Notes: a model not told the origin generated them from the letters alone. A stretch of DNA of 64,000 bases from Tricholoma matsutake (GCA_026075535.2 AP026539.1:11966001-12030000), one strand, 5' to 3'; counted from the first letter of the stretch, positions 23,910 through 36,649 are shown. Numbers and translations: made by a program.

Positions 23910-24395
23910 GAAGAACACAACTTCCCATATCAGTGCGCCTTCTCTTACTTGTGCATACATCATTGTTTCACTGCGCCACATCTGATTACTCATCCTTTTG
24001 GCATGAGCCAGAAGTACTTGTATATACGTAATCTACCTTTTCTTTTGTAAGCCAATGCCAGGCCTGACCTGATATTGTGACTGCCAGTGATCGAGAGGCA
24101 GTGCTCATCATTAGGACAGCTGCAACCAGACAACTGATCAGATCTGGTTTAGTTACGATTTACATCACTCTATTTGGATGACTATTTTAGTTACAAGCCA
24201 AATTCAGTGTTATCTCCAAGATCAGGCACTGTTGGAAGGATTGTTGATCCGAAGTGTCAAATTAGGCGCCCGACGAACGATGAACGATCGATGAACGATT
24301 GATGAACCATCACGTGACCCATAGATGTTTGGAGAGGTCTTGAAGAAAATCTTTTTGAATTGTCGAAGAAGTGATTCATCACAGATTCTACAATT

Positions 24396-25492
24396 ATGTC
24401 CAAACCTTCAACTTCTAATCCTGGTCCTAATCCTGTTCCCATACCAGCACTAGAGGCAAAAATTGATGTGCTCACAGCACAAATGTTGCAATTAGTGTCA
24501 GTATTGGCAGCATCACAGCCCAGACAAGCAGAAGTACAGCCAGAGATGATAGGAGAAAGAGATGATGAGATGGAGGAGATGGTGGAGTGGATATTGCAGG
24601 AGGATGAGACAGTGGAGAAATCTGGAAATGGAAAAGCGTGCTTACCTAAGTACACGCCCCCGCAAATCTTTGACGGTACCATGGAGAATACAAAATCCTT
24701 CATCAGCTCTATAGTATTGTACATCCATGGGAGGAAGCCAGAGTTTCGTACAGCTGAGTCTAGGATTATGTTCGCTCTCTCATACATTCAGGGGGGGAAA
24801 GCACAGTTCTGGAGAAATGAGGCTATTAATCAAATTGCCACAGGAAATAAACCATTTGCAACCTTCAAGGAATTTCTGGAGAGATTGGAGGCACAGTTTG
24901 GAGACCCTAATCCAAAGGCGACAGCCAATGCTAAATTAAAGACCATGCACCAAGGTTCCCTAATGGCGGATGAATTTATTTTGCAGTTCAAAGCAGAAGC
25001 TTCACAAACAGACATGGGAGAAGCTGCATTGGTAGAGTTTTTGAAAGCAGGATTAAATCCCTCTTTATTCAAGTCTATCTACCGACTACCTTCTATGCCA
25101 GAGAAGTTGGACAAGTGGTATAATTGGGCAATGTGCCTTGATGGCAATATCGGCAGGAACAGGCAGAGTCAAAGTTGATGTACAGAAGTAGTAAATTTGG
25201 AAAGTCATCTGGAGGAAAGTCCGAGAAAGGAAAGGCGCCCCAGGTGCAAGCTCCAAGGGCACAGCCACCGGCCATGGCAGTGACACCTATAGTTATGGAG
25301 TCAGCAGCACCAGCAGAGGCAATGGAGGTTGATCAAGCAGGAAGATGAGCCCCACTTAAATGTTTTAACTGTGGGCAGTTAGGACACATTTCTAGGAGTT
25401 GTAGGCAGAAAAGAAAGATTAGGGAAGCTACAATCGAGGAAGTGAAGCCAGAGGAAGGCAGGCAGAAGAATTTTGTGGAAGGTTCCCAGTGA
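24396..25492 (+). pseudogene. gag: gypsy A gag (capsid and zinc knuckle)
   Basis: ATG at 24396 opens a hydrophilic, acidic N-terminus followed by the retrotransposon gag core (FDGTMENTKSFISSI, IMFALSYIQGGKAQFWR, FKEFLERLEAQFGD, MADEFILQFKAEA). The frame is lost near 25141, where copy 2 of the element has one more base (GACTGG against GATGG), so this copy has a 1-bp deletion. The shifted frame continues through a TGA at about 25346 (Arg position) to a CCHC zinc knuckle, CFNCGQLGHISRSC, near 25358-25400. It ends with TGA at 25490-25492. The product would form virus-like particles and bind RNA. Confidence 0.85.
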
Positions 25493-28400
25493 AGGTTTCC
25501 CCATTGGTGACCCAGAATCGTTACAATGTATTAGTATCTGAGGAAACCCAGAGCAAATCAGAAAAGGACATTGAGGAGGAGTACAACTGTTGCGAATCAC
25601 ATGACAAAGAAAATTGTCATGCACCATTTCCAAAAACCCCTAAATTCTTTATTCGCTCTGTGCAAATAGAACCCAAAATCACCTTGACTGTGGGACTGAA
25701 GACAGTGGACACGCATGCAGCTATTGATGTGGAAGCGTTGCTTGATAGTGGTGCTACAGGATTATTTATTAATTGGTCCTTAATTACTGGAAATGGTATT
25801 AACACATGCAAGCTGGTGCAACCCATAATGGTGTACAATATTGATGGAACAGTCAATCATGGAGGAACTATCAAGGAGGAGGTGACTATGGTACTAAAGT
25901 ATCAGGAGCATCAGGAGCGAGCCGTATTCGAAGTGTGCAATCTTGGGAAAACCAATCTAATAATAGGATGTCTATGGTTATGGAAGCATAATCCCAAAAT
26001 TGATTGGAAAACTGGGAAAGTACAAATGACTCGTTGTCCTAAGGAATGTAATGTGTATGGGAGGAAGATGAAGAAAGAAAAAAGGAAAAAGAAAGAGAAA
26101 GAACGTCCGAGGAAGTATTCTGTTACAATGGAGGAAGTGGAGGATGAGGAAATGCCAAATGGGGAAGTTCTGATCATGATCAAGAAAGAAGAGCAGAAGC
26201 AAACTTTTAGAGCAATTTGTGGAGGACAGTCATGGGACAAGAATATTGTGAAGGTGGAGAAGCCAGTGGAGGAGTGGGTGCCAAAGGTGTATCATGAACA
26301 TCTGTCAGTGTTCCAGAAGAAGGAGTCTGAGTGAATGCTGGTGTGGAAGCCATGGGATCATGTGATTGAGATGAAGCCAGGATTTGTGCTGAAGAAATCG
26401 AAGGTATATCTGTTATCTCCGATGGAACAAGAAGAAGTGGATGCGTTCCTGAAGGAGCAATTGCGCAAAGGATACATACGACCTTCGAAATCACCACAGA
26501 CGTCACCAATATTCTTTGTGCCAAAGAAAGACCAAAGGAAGAGGATGTGTACAGATTATAGGTATCTGAATGAGTGGACAGTGAAGAACATGTACCCCCT
26601 GCCATTGATTTCAGAAATAATTGACAAGGTGGGAAAAGCCAAGGTCTTTACAAAGTTGGATTTACGATGGGGATACAACAATGTACAAATAAAGAAAGGA
26701 GATGAGTGGAAGGCTGCATTTGCCATGCGTCAAGGATCCTTCGAGCCACTTGTCATGTTTTTTGGGATGACTAATAGTCCCCCGACCTTTCAAAATATGA
26801 TGAACGACATTTTCAAGGATGTCATAGACAAAGGCGTGGTAATAATATTTATTGACGACATTCTGATATTCACAGAGGATGAAGAGAATCATGAGGCAAT
26901 AGTGCAGGAGATGTTATGGAGGTTGGCAGAGAATGATCTATTTTTGAAACCAGAGAAGTGTGTGTTTGGGGCAAGCGAGATCAAGTTCCTAGGATTATTG
27001 ATTGGCCCTGATGGGATCAAAATGGATCCAATCAAGGTACAGGCAATCACAGATTGGCCTTTGCCCACCCATGTCAAGGAGGTTCAAGCTTTCTTGGGAC
27101 TCACAAATTATTATCGTTGCTTTGTGCACAATTTTTCTAAAATTGCCACACCCTTACATAACCTTATGGGAAAGGGAGTAGTATGGAGGTGGGGAGACAG
27201 CATTTGAGGAGTTGAAGAGGAAGTTTGTGGAGGGACCAATATTAGCCCCAGTAGATTTCACATGCCCTTTGCAAGTGGAATCCAATGCATCCGATTTTGC
27301 TACTGGAGCAGTATTATCAATGCTGTGTGAAGATGACAAATGGCATCCTTGTGCATACTTGTCGAAAGGGTTGAATGATGTGGAGAGGAATTATGATGTG
27401 CATGACAAAGAGATGTTGGGGATAATACGAGCATTGGAGGCATGGAGGCATTATTTAGAGGGATGTACACATCAGATTGAGATCTGGACAGATCATCAAA
27501 ATCTGCAATACTTCATGTCCACTGAAAAGCTTAATTGCAGGGAAGCGTGTTGGGCACTATTCCTATTGCGTTTCAATTTTCACTTGGTCCACAAAGCGGG
27601 AAGCTTAATGAGGAAAGCAGATGCATTATCCAGATGTATTGATCATAAAAGGGGGGTGGAGGAGGACAATAAGAATGTTACCTTACTCAAACCCAAATAC
27701 TTTTGTATTTGCGCTATGCATCAAGGGCATCTATTAATAGATAGCTCGGAAACAGAAATGTTGTCTAAAATTAGACAATGTTTGGAAATGGATGATGAAG
27801 TAGTGGAAGCCGTGAAAGCTCTGAAGGGAGAGAAGAAAGGTAATATTAAAGGAGATGAATGGGCTGAGGAACAAGGGTTGGTGTTGTTTTGAGGAAAAGT
27901 GTATGTACCAAAGGATCAGGAGTTGCAAAGGGAGATCATCCAGTTACATCACAATACACTGATTGCTGGACACCCAGGAAGATGGAAGACATTGGAATTA
28001 GTAATGAGAAATTATTGGTGGCCTGGAATTTCGAAGTATGTGTTGGGGTATGTGGATGGATGTGATATGTGCATGAGGGGGAAGAAATTTCCAGAAAAAC
28101 CTGCAGGAAAATTAATGCTGAACCCTATACCTAAAGTGCCGTGGTGAGATATATCTGTGGATTTTATTACTGGATTACCCGAGGCTCAAGGGTACGATGC
28201 AATATTTGTAGTATGCGACCACTTCACAAAGGAGGTCCATATTATTCCTACTACTACAGAAACCTCATCATTGGGCTTGGTGCGCCTCTATCTAAATCAG
28301 GTATGGCAGTTACATGGGTTACCCGATACTGTTATCTCTGATCATGGACCACAATTCGCTTCCACGTTTATGCGAGAACTGAACAACATATTGGGGATTC

Positions 28401-29302
28401 AAACTAAATTATCTATGGCATATCACCCGCAGACTGATGGGCAGACAGAGAGAATGAACCAGGAGTTGGAGCAGTACCTACGTATGTTTGTCAACTACCG
28501 ACAAACCAACTGGCCTGAATGGCTGGCAATTGCTGAGTTTTCCCACAATAACAAATTCCATTCGGCTACTTGTATGTCACCCTTTTTCGCAAATTATGGA
28601 TATCATCCTCGCATGGGAGTAGAACCCAGAAGGGAAGTCAAAGTACAGTCGGTAGAAGACTTTGTATCTAAGATGCAAAAGGTACAAGAGGAAGCAGAGG
28701 CAGCATTGAAGAAAGCACATGATGACATGATGTGAGACGCAGATCGTACTCGAGCACGTGCTCCAGAGTACAAAGTTGGTGACTTGGTATGGCTAAGTAC
28801 CAAGGACCTGAATATTCCATGACCTTTGAGGAAACTTATGGAAAAACAAGTTGGCCCATATGTGATCTCTAAAGTAATCTCACCTAATGCAGTAGTGCTA
28901 AAATTACCCTGATCATTCAAGATTGATCCTGAGATTAATGTATCCTGCCTACGCCCTTACCACCCGCCCACTATTCCTGGCCAACAAACTACTCCACAAC
29001 CTCCGATAATAGTAGAAGGTGCTCCAGAATACATAGTTGAAGAAATTCTAGACTCATGTCTTCGATGGAACAAATTGGAGTTTTTAATAAAGTGGAAAAA
29101 CTACACCGATGAAAATAATTCATGGGAACCCAAAGAGAATTGTAAGTGAACGCATAATGCGATCACCCAATTCTTTAAATGTAATCCGAATGCTCCGCAT
29201 CACATTGCGAGAATGGTGTATGAGGGCATGAAATTCCAGCCTTACCAAAATTTTACAAGGGGGACAAACATAATATTTTCTCACCTGGAAGTCGAGGCAT
29301 AA
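25470..29302 (+). pseudogene. pol: gypsy A pol (protease, RT, RNase H, integrase, chromodomain)
   Basis: Pol lies in the -1 frame relative to gag. Order: aspartic protease DSGATGLFIN near 25746; RT with a FIDDILIF active site near 26850; RNase H with NASDFATGAVLS and TDHQNLQYF; the integrase HHCC zinc region (HHNTLIAGHPGRW ... CDMCMRG); the DDE core (DFITGLP, SDHGPQF, DGQTERMNQELE); and a C-terminal chromodomain (EYIVEEILDS, FLIKWKNY, NSWEPKENC). The stop is at 29300-29302. In-frame TGA codons at about 26332, 27890, 28145, 28733, 28819, 28910 and 29147 replace expected Arg. A 13-bp deletion relative to copy 2 near 27197 shifts the frame. The chromodomain would direct integration to modified chromatin; this copy cannot make an intact polyprotein. 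Confidence 0.9.
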
Positions 29303-29312
29303 AAGGGGGGTA
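29301..29312 (+). other. Polypurine tract of gypsy A
   Basis: AAAAGGGGGG just before the 3' LTR (begins 29314), the usual position of the plus-strand primer. Confidence 0.8.
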
Positions 29313-29313
29313 A

Positions 29314-29714
29314 TGTTAGGAAACCACCCCATTACCTAATAAAATTTCATTTTATCTTATTATGTCAAATTACGCTACATGATGCCAAATGATGCTACAC
29401 TTTGATAGCATGAGAATTTTATTTCACATGCATCAATATGTATGCGCATGTACAAGTGCATCGGTAACAACAATGTACAATATATGTAACATAGTATATA
29501 AACCCTAAATATATGCCTAGGGGACCCCAGTTGTGTTCTCTTAGGTATTCCACCTATGTTTTCAGTGTGAAAGGCCTATCTCAACAAACTCATCTATTAA
29601 TAACCCCTCGCATCAAAACCATCAATTCCCCCATCACGAGCGTGGATCCCATCCCCTTCTTGTAGAGAGAACCCACACGGTCTTAGCTAGCAGATAGTGG
29701 GTGTCACCCTAACA
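29314..29714 (+). repeat. 3' LTR of gypsy A (401 bp)
   Basis: Same length and ends as the 5' LTR. Differences are few and mostly transitions at CpG or TpG/CpA sites (for example GTTGAATTAC against GTCAAATTAC). Confidence 0.95.
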
Positions 29715-31327
29715 GGCTACAATGTCTTTATGCTGGATTTTTTAATTTCATTTTTATTATTTCTATAGACTGTAAAAAAACATGTATTTTGGCTCATATT
29801 TTATGATAAGTGTGAAATCAAAAAATTGGGCATGAAGAAGTTGTAGAGGGAATAAAACTGAACAACTTTCTCTGCCACTATGAGATGTGAAAATTGTTGT
29901 GTGCTTCAAAAAATGAGTGCTTTATGAAAACCCCCCTTTTATTGACTCAAACAATGGTCAATAAGCAGAGTTAGCTGGGATTGCCCCCCCCATAACTTCT
30001 CAAGGAAATGTGACTTATCTGAAGATACTTACTATTGTTGGGTAGGTGGAAATTTTTTGAAAACTCGTCTTGGAATTGTGCTTCCCTGTGAATTTGGGCC
30101 TTGGGATTTTTTGGGAGGTACATATGGTTCTCCTACATCCATCTATGTAAAAAATGTTTAGATATATAGTGGGCAGCACCCTGCCAGTGTCATGAGTTGC
30201 AAAAGGTGGGTGTTTGAAGAAAATCAGTCACATCAGTCACTCCCTGATCACCGTCAGGTGAGCCATCAGTAAACAAATAACCATAGGTAACAATTTGATC
30301 AGCAATACCATCATGCTCCTTTCAAACTCGCTGTCCAGCATGCCACAATGGGTGGTTGGCCCCAGGAATGTGCAGAGAGCTTGTATTCTACATAAGGATC
30401 ATGAATATATAACAAAACTCCCCTTATTGAGCAGTGTAGAGATAGTCCAGATGCTGATTTCTCCCAATCAGGAGTATTTTCACTTACTGTTCCTGCAGTT
30501 TCACCAAAGCTTTATGGACTTCCTTCAGATAAAATTCATGGGCATACTAATGCATACTGTGGGAACTGATCCTGAAAGTTCTGAGGTCCAGAACCTGTGG
30601 GAACAAGGTTTAATATCAAGTTTTCAAACACTTACCCACTTTCAAACCCAGTGCCAGGAGTAGTACACACCGATAAGGAGGGTTATTACTGCAGGGCAAT
30701 AGACATCTACCATGCGCTGCCGGCCTGCCTGCTACTGAAATGCCACTTTTGTAAGTGACCCAAGGGGATGGAATTGGGACAGAATGTAACTTCAGTAACA
30801 ACAGCACCAATAACATCAAAGCCCATAAGAGTGGACAATAGATACAATCTAGAAATGGGGGTCTCACCTTCAGGATTCCACAGCTTATCACCACTGGTGG
30901 AGGATGGCCCATCACATCAAGTTATCCACAGTGGCATGCAGCTTATGTGTATAGAAATTGGGTGGATTATTGCTCTCTTATCAGAGGCTGATAGTAAGTT
31001 ACTTATTATGAGCATGAAGCTGAGTATTACACAGAGTATAGCTACAAATGCTGGACATCACATGAGGGTTGTTAAAAAAATTGACCTCAATCATATAAGT
31101 GTCAATTGAGTGGTATAGCATGTAAAGGAAGTAAAATTATGTTGTCATACACCTTTGAAGCACCTAGACAAAGATGAAGGGCAAAACCATTGAACTTTGA
31201 TGGCAAACTCAATGGCTCGACAACACAGCATTAATATTGAACTCATATCAAGGATTGTGCAATTGCAAAGGTGATGCAGTTCTATGTTTGTCTGTACTCA
31301 GGGTAATTCCAAGGCAGACAAAGCCCC
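29715..31327. other. Uncharacterised repeat-region interval
   Basis: No intact gene. On the minus strand between about 30880 and 30690 a degenerate exon-like stretch reads GDKLWNPEGETPISRLYLLS and continues IGAVVTEVTFCPNS, next to GTGAG-like donor sequence. It may be a decayed host or transposon exon of unknown family. The flanks show no tandem repeat. Confidence 0.35.
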
Positions 31328-31811
31328 TCACAGACTAGGGTTGCTGAAGTTCACTTCAGTCTGGTTCTTGGCACTTTTTGCCAAACCGTGAACTGAACTT
31401 TCACTAATTTTCCAGAACAGAACTGAGATAAAAAAAAAAAGTGCTATGTACCCATTTCTGCACACCAGTATTCAAATACATATATTAAAAACCTCTCTTG
31501 TGCAAGATGTGAGGGGAAAAGGGGCAACAATATTAGTTAAAATCAAAAACAACAAAAAAGTCCCCTAGCCCATGCAAATTGTGGGGGAGGGAGGCCAATA
31601 ATATTAATTAAAAATGAAAAGAAAAGAAAAAACCCTCCCCATGCAAAATGCAGGGGAGGGAGGGACATGGCCCCACCATCCCCTGGCCTTGTCCCTGGAA
31701 TCATTGTCCTCATTGTCCTCATTGTGCTTGGCATCTGTTCAGGGGCCATCATCAGCATCCTAACCCTCCTCTGCATCCTTGTCCCCATCTCCATTGTCCC
31801 TGTCCCTATTT

Positions 31812-32412
31812 CCACCCTGTGAGCAGTTGCTTACGGCAGCGGTTGGGGGTGCTGTGGTGATAGCCATCATCATTGTTTTCATTATGGTTGTCTCATTCTC
31901 ATCCCCCTTGCTGTCTCCCACTGTTGCTGTCCCTGATGCCCTGGTCATCCTGTAGTCTGGCCTGGTCTTTGTCCCCACCATCGGTTTGTGGTCGTCTCTG
32001 TCCTTGCACACCCCTCCACCCTGCAAGCAGTTAGTTGCTCGCAGCGGTGATGGTGGGTGCTGGGTCATGCTAGTCATCCTATTTCCATCGTCCTGGTTTA
32101 ATGGGCTTTTATTGTCGCCATCCTCTTCCTTGTTGGTGGTCTTTGTCCCCTGGTCCCCATCGTTGTCATTGTTGTTTGCCCACTTGTTGTCGGTGTTGGT
32201 GTTGTTCCATCCTGTGGTTTTGTCATTGTGGCTCCCCTTACTTTTTGTTGTTGTGAACACCTGCTCACAGTGGTGGGGTGCTGGTGGCCATCATCATCAT
32301 CTTTGCCTTGCTGTCCATCCCTGTCCCTGCCCCATTGTCCCTGTTGTCGGCCATCATCCCATTTTGTCATTGTCCTGATCCATTATCCACCCCCCAAGTG
32401 GGTGCTCGCAGC
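31812..32412. repeat. Dispersed hairpin repeats inside H1
   Basis: Copies near 31812 (CTGTGAGCAGTTGCTTAC) and 32022 (TGCAAGCAGTTAGTTGCTCG), with half-copies near 32264 and 32393. They are variants of the palindrome TGCGAGCA/TGCTCGCA, usually flanked by CCACCC on the left and GCGGTGGG on the right. Confidence 0.7.
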
Positions 32413-32461
32413 ATTGGCATGTGTGGGTGTGCTGTCTTGTGGCAAATAACATAGATAGAAC

Positions 32462-32521
32462 CTAAAAAAAAGCAGTAGTTAGTTGAAAACCAAGAAAAGA
32501 ACTTCAAAAAAAAAACATTAC
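32462..32521 (-). other. Intron-like module in H1
   Basis: On the minus strand GGGCCTAG is followed by GTAATG, a T-rich stretch, CAACTAACTACTGC (branch-point-like CTAAC) and TTTTTTTTAG, then GTTC. Six similar modules occur elsewhere in the window. Spliceosomal signals are complete; transcription is unproven. Confidence 0.55.
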
Positions 32522-32859
32522 CTAGGCCCAAATGATATCCATCATTGTTTGGCCCAATATGAGGGGAGATTGGGAGTGTTGGGAAAACAAACATTGTTTG
32601 GTCCTGCATTGATGACCTTTGTCAGCATAAGATGTAAATTATTGCCCATTTCAGTGCCCCCCTAACCCCTCAAAAAGTTTGGTTTGAACTGATCTGAACC
32701 TCGGTTCTCTTGCCATGCCCATGTCCAGAACCAAGAACCAGAACTGTTATGCCCAGTGGCTGGACTGAACCTGAACAGAACAGAACCATCAGTTTGGTTC
32801 TACTGGTTCTGGTTCTTTGCATCAGTTCAGAACTGAACTTTGGCAACCCTATCACAGAC

Positions 32860-33976
32860 CACTGGCCCTCAAGCAGCTTGCCACACAAGCAATGTGTAGG
32901 TAGGCATAGTGATTGATAATAATTTCAATTACTCAGAGTATGGGATTCATGGGTCCATATACATGGAAGAACTCATGGTGGTAGAAATGAGGTAGAAAAT
33001 AATCACAACCTAGCCCACTTACATACCTCCACAGAAGCTGGTGAGGTTCAAGACCTTGAGGTTGAAGGAATGCTCACTCAGCCTTGGCCCTTGACACTTG
33101 TTCCCACTTGAAGAATACTTACTTGAGTACTTGGCTGAGTGATGCTACTCCAGTAAGGTTTGTAGAATGTATGTGAAGAGATCATGACTGCAATTTTAGG
33201 TCAAGGAGAGTAGTTCACTGTTTCACAATAATTTAGCAAATTGGTTGACATCAAATTAGTAAGCACAACATACCATATATGGGAATAACATACCCAATAT
33301 GGCAAGGGGGGGTCTGAGAGGTGGCTTAAAAAAATCTGAGTGGATATATGAATTTTGGGTCCTGACACCCCCTTGAGCATGTGGGGAGGTGACTATGATG
33401 CATGCAGGCACCTTACATAGCCTGCTGCAACCTTTGGGCAGAGGATATCTTCCCACTACTTGACAGCCACAAAAGGTTGAGATTTCAACAAAGTGGCACC
33501 ATGGTTGACATCAGGAAAATTGCTTTTGTCCCCAGGGTGTCCTGGGTTACCCTAGGATGTCTTGGAGCATGCCAAGGCATCCAAAGCAATTGTCTACCCT
33601 GGGCACTCTGTAGGTAAAGTGCCGTTATTTGCCAGTCTTCAGGGTAGTGAATTTTGGTCCAAAGTGCTCCAGGGCACCTCAGGAATGTATGATTCATATG
33701 CATCCTGAATATCCTCTGACACTTGAGAAGATTTTTTCATCCTCCAAATATCATTCACACTGCATATGATATACCAAAAAATAATTATATTTCCTATATA
33801 ATACATATATTTGATATGTAACTACACTGCATATACACCCTCTTGTTGTCATCATTGTTGCCTCCCTCTTGTTGTTGTCATCCCCCTCTCTGATTGTCAT
33901 CCCCCCTCTTTAGGGTTTGACATGGGTACACCTGTGGGTGGGATTAGAACTTACTGTACCTGTACCCACATACACC
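32860..33976. other. Interval without recognisable gene
   Basis: Repeat-derived, CpG-poor sequence. Open frames around 33256-33703 are antisense to one another and match no family. The last eight bases, CATACACC (33969-33976), are the left duplication of the next hAT element. Confidence 0.35.
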
Positions 33977-34178
33977 TAGTGTTTTAAGGTCCAGTTTGGT
34001 CCAGTTTTTCAACCCCCAAGAGGGCAACTAGAGACTGCAACCAGTCCAAACTGTTGCCCACATTTGATGGACCGCAATTGAACCAAATAGAACCAGTTCT
34101 ATTCGGTTCGGTTGCCCCCAAAAGACTGGTTTCAACTGGTCTACCACTAATTTCATAACTAAATTCTATTATATAGTA

Positions 34179-35761
34179 CAGTGGCCAACAAAACCATTCC
34201 AATGTTTTCAAACTTTTAACAAGTGTACTTGAATAAAATGACATAAATTGTCATAAAATCTGAGAAAATTATGGAATATACCTTAACATCCTATCTGATC
34301 ACCTGCATAGCCACAAGATCATGTGACATTATTTAATAAGTAAACTTCATCATATACTCTAGTGACTCATTGGAACAGTTTTGTTGCACTGATTCTTTGA
34401 GTATAAATTAGTACTTGGTATAGCCACCTTTTGTTTTAACTACTGCAGCAAGTCTTTTAGGCATGCTTTCAATCAATTTCTGACACTCCTCCTTTGGTAT
34501 CCTCTCCAATTCCACCTGTACCCTCTCCCAAAGCTCTGTAACACTGTTGGCTGGTTCCTCATACTCTCCAAGCTTCTTTTTGAGATGATGCCACAGATGT
34601 TCTATAGGATTGAGGTCAATAAACTGTGCAGGCCACTTGAAGACAGTAATGTCATTGTCTTCAAACCACTTCTTGGCCATTTTGCTGGTATGTTTGGGGT
34701 CATTGTCCTGCTGAAATACCATATCATCAGTAGTTTTACCCCAAAGCTCCAGTGTTTGCTGAAGCTCATCATCCATAATGAAGTTCAGCATCCATCTTTC
34801 CTTCAATCCTAGTAGCATAAACCCCATCCCATCCCATGCACCCCCACAACATCAAATTCCCTCCTCCAAACTTCACTGTTCCCTCAACAAGCCTATCACT
34901 CAGACCTTCATGACTATCTTTCCACACATATTTTCTTCCATCTGATCCCAAATGATTAATTTTAGTCTCATCTGACCATATGACCCTTTTCCAATCCTCA
35001 AGTGTCCACTCTGCATGCCGCTCAGCAAACTCCAATCGTGTGCATCAGTGATGAGGTTTGAGTAGTGGACGTTTCTTCTTGACTACAGGTTTCATGCCAT
35101 GTGATTTAAGATGTCGGCAAAGGGTTTGGGAGGAGAAAGGGTTGTTGGTGATATCCTGAAGTGTTTGTGCAGCTTTGGTAGCATTATCAACCTTTCCCAT
35201 GCAAATAATTTGGTGTGCATAGTCAATATTAGCAGTAGTAAGCTTCATAGGATGACCACCAAATGATTTCTGAAGCTCAGGTCAGTGCTCAGAGCGAGTA
35301 CGGCTGATGGTAGCAATGCCATGACCAGTTTGATAAGAGATTTGTCAGACAGAAAGACCAGAATCAAGCAAATTGAGAATGCAGAGTATTTGAGTGGATG
35401 ATAGCTTCTGCATAATAAATTGGGGGGTAAGAATGAAGTTGCAAGAGATCCAGTCTCCTTAAATATATTGTATCACATGATATTGTTTACTTCTGTTTGT
35501 AATAATCAACAAAGTCATGTGATTTGCATAAATTCTATACTTAAAAATCAGTGCAACAAAACTGTTCCAATGAGTGACTAGACTATATGATGAAACTTAC
35601 CTATTAAATAGTGTCACATGATCTTGTGGGTATGCAGGTGATCAGATGGGATGTTAAGGTATGTTCCATAATGTTCTCAGATTTTATGACAATTTATTTC
35701 ATTTTATTCAAGTACACTTATTAAAAGTTTGAAAACATTGGAATGGTTTTGTTGGCCACTG
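34179..35761 (-). mobile_element. Tc1/mariner element with ~230-bp inverted repeats
   Basis: Both ends read CAGTGGCCAACAAAACCATT inward and are flanked by TA (34177-34178 and 35762-35763), the Tc1/mariner target duplication. The inverted repeats extend about 230 bp (34179-34409 and 35531-35761) with scattered mismatches. One transposase gene lies between them on the minus strand. It sits inside hAT-like element H2 and is therefore younger than it. Confidence 0.93.
34408..35413 (-). pseudogene. Tc1-type DDE transposase, decayed
   Basis: ATG at 35413 opens a helix-turn-helix region (GLSV.QISYQTGHGIATISR). TGA codons at about 35343, 35280 and 35045 interrupt the frame where Arg is expected, each preceded by C (so C-CGA to C-TGA). 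The catalytic core follows: VIWSDETKIN (first Asp), then a frame change near 34800, then FQQDNDPKHTS (second Asp) and DLNPIEHLWHHLKKKL (Glu), i.e. DD34E spacing typical of Tc1. It ends KTKGGYTKY with a stop at 34408. The enzyme would cut and paste at TA; this copy is inactive but its ends look mobilisable in trans. Confidence 0.9.
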
Positions 35762-35788
35762 TAAATAAAACTAATTATATTTACACCC

Positions 35789-36310
35789 TGCGAGCAGTTG
35801 CTCGCAGCGGTGGGATGCTACTAAGAGAATGAAAATAAAAGTGAATTAGAAAGAAAAAAAACACCCCACCATCTTGCATTTGTAGTGAGGGTGGGGTGGC
35901 TGCTGTTGTTGTCTTGTCCCCACCGTTCATCCTCCCCCTGGGGCATTGTCCCTGCCAGTCATCATTCCCGCCAGTCATTGTCCCCACCAGTCATCACTGC
36001 CATTCATCATGCCTGCATTCATTGTTCCTGTGTTCATTGTTCCTGCATTTGTTGTTCCCACCCACTCGTTATTCCCACCCACTTGTTGTTCCTGCCCACT
36101 CCTTGTTCCTGCCCACTCGTCATTCCCACATTTGTCGTCCCCTGCTGTTTGATGTCCTTGTTGGTTGGCATTGTTGTTCCTTGTCAGCATCTCCATCTCC
36201 CCCTACGAGCAGTGGCTCGCAGGCAGGGTGGTGGCACTGTGATGTGGCAATCACATGTATTGTTGTCCAGAAATGGGATCCCTTGCGACTCTGTGAGCAG
36301 AGGCTCACAG
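35789..36310. repeat. Hairpin repeats inside H2
   Basis: TGCGAGCAGTTGCTCGCA (35789-35808, perfect 8-bp arms), TACGAGCAGTGGCTCGCA (36204-36222) and TGTGAGCAGAGGCTCACA (36292-36310). CCACC or CACCC on the left and GGTGG-like sequence on the right extend the stem. Confidence 0.8.
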
Positions 36311-36384
36311 CAGCCGCATAGGGCATGGGGTACTGAGAGAGGTTGGGATGTGGGTGGGAGATGTCGTTATCGAGTGGCAAGAAC

Positions 36385-36649
36385 CTAAAAAGAAAAAAGA
36401 ATGGTTAGTTAATTAGTAGAAGTAGGAGATCAATCATAAAAATGTATCCTTATGGCCCAAACAACAATACTTGTCATTTGGGCAAACTTTGCATGCAATG
36501 CCGTGTTGTCATTGGCATGGCTGCTATTGGTGTTAGCGCCATGTTGTGAGGGCATGTGAGCAATCTCATTGTGTCGTTATCAAAGGTAAGAAACTAAAAA
36601 GAAAAGGTTTAGTTAGTAAAAAAGAAGAAATCAACAATAAAAACCATAC
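36385..36649 (-). other. Two intron-like modules in H2
   Basis: Module a (about 36448-36385) ends ACTAATTAACTAACC...TTTTTAG before GTTC; its donor reads GATACA instead of GTACA-like. Module b (36649-36594) has donor GTATGG, TTTACTAACTAAACC and TTTTTAG. Each is preceded on the minus strand by the palindromic exon end GCCCAAATGA...TTGTTTGGG. Confidence 0.5.

Larger units (their letters stand above)
23509..29714 (+). mobile_element. Ty3/Gypsy chromovirus A, full length with decayed coding
   Basis: Both ends are defined. LTRs start TGTTAGG and end CCTAACA, and the element is flanked by a perfect 5-bp duplication GGCTA (23504-23508 and 29715-29719). Total length is 6206 bp. Order is LTR, gag, pol (protease, RT, RNase H, integrase, chromodomain), purine tract, LTR. 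A second copy of the family lies at 59757 onward. Coding is broken by two small deletions and many TGA codons. No standard tRNA-complementary primer site was recognised just after the 5' LTR. Confidence 0.95.
31336..32851. mobile_element. Non-autonomous hAT-like element H1
   Basis: The element begins TAGGGTTGCTGAAGTTC and ends GAACTTTGGCAACCCTA, imperfect inverted repeats of about 17 bp. It is flanked by a perfect 8-bp duplication TCACAGAC (31328-31335 and 32852-32859), the hAT signature. Length is 1516 bp. No hAT transposase is encoded. The interior is low-complexity (TTGTCC, CATTGTCCTCATTG) with several copies of the GAGCAGTTGCTC hairpin and one intron-like module on the minus strand. Confidence 0.85.

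Noticed and set aside
31543..32449. Several long frames on both strands in hAT-like H1
   Set aside because: They are Thr/Asn/Asp or Ser/Leu/Pro low-complexity shadows of TTGTCC-type repeats inside a non-coding element.
35885..36388. 167-codon frame rich in His/Ser/Pro in hAT-like H2
   Set aside because: Made of CATTGTTCC-type microsatellite units; the related element H3 does not keep the frame.
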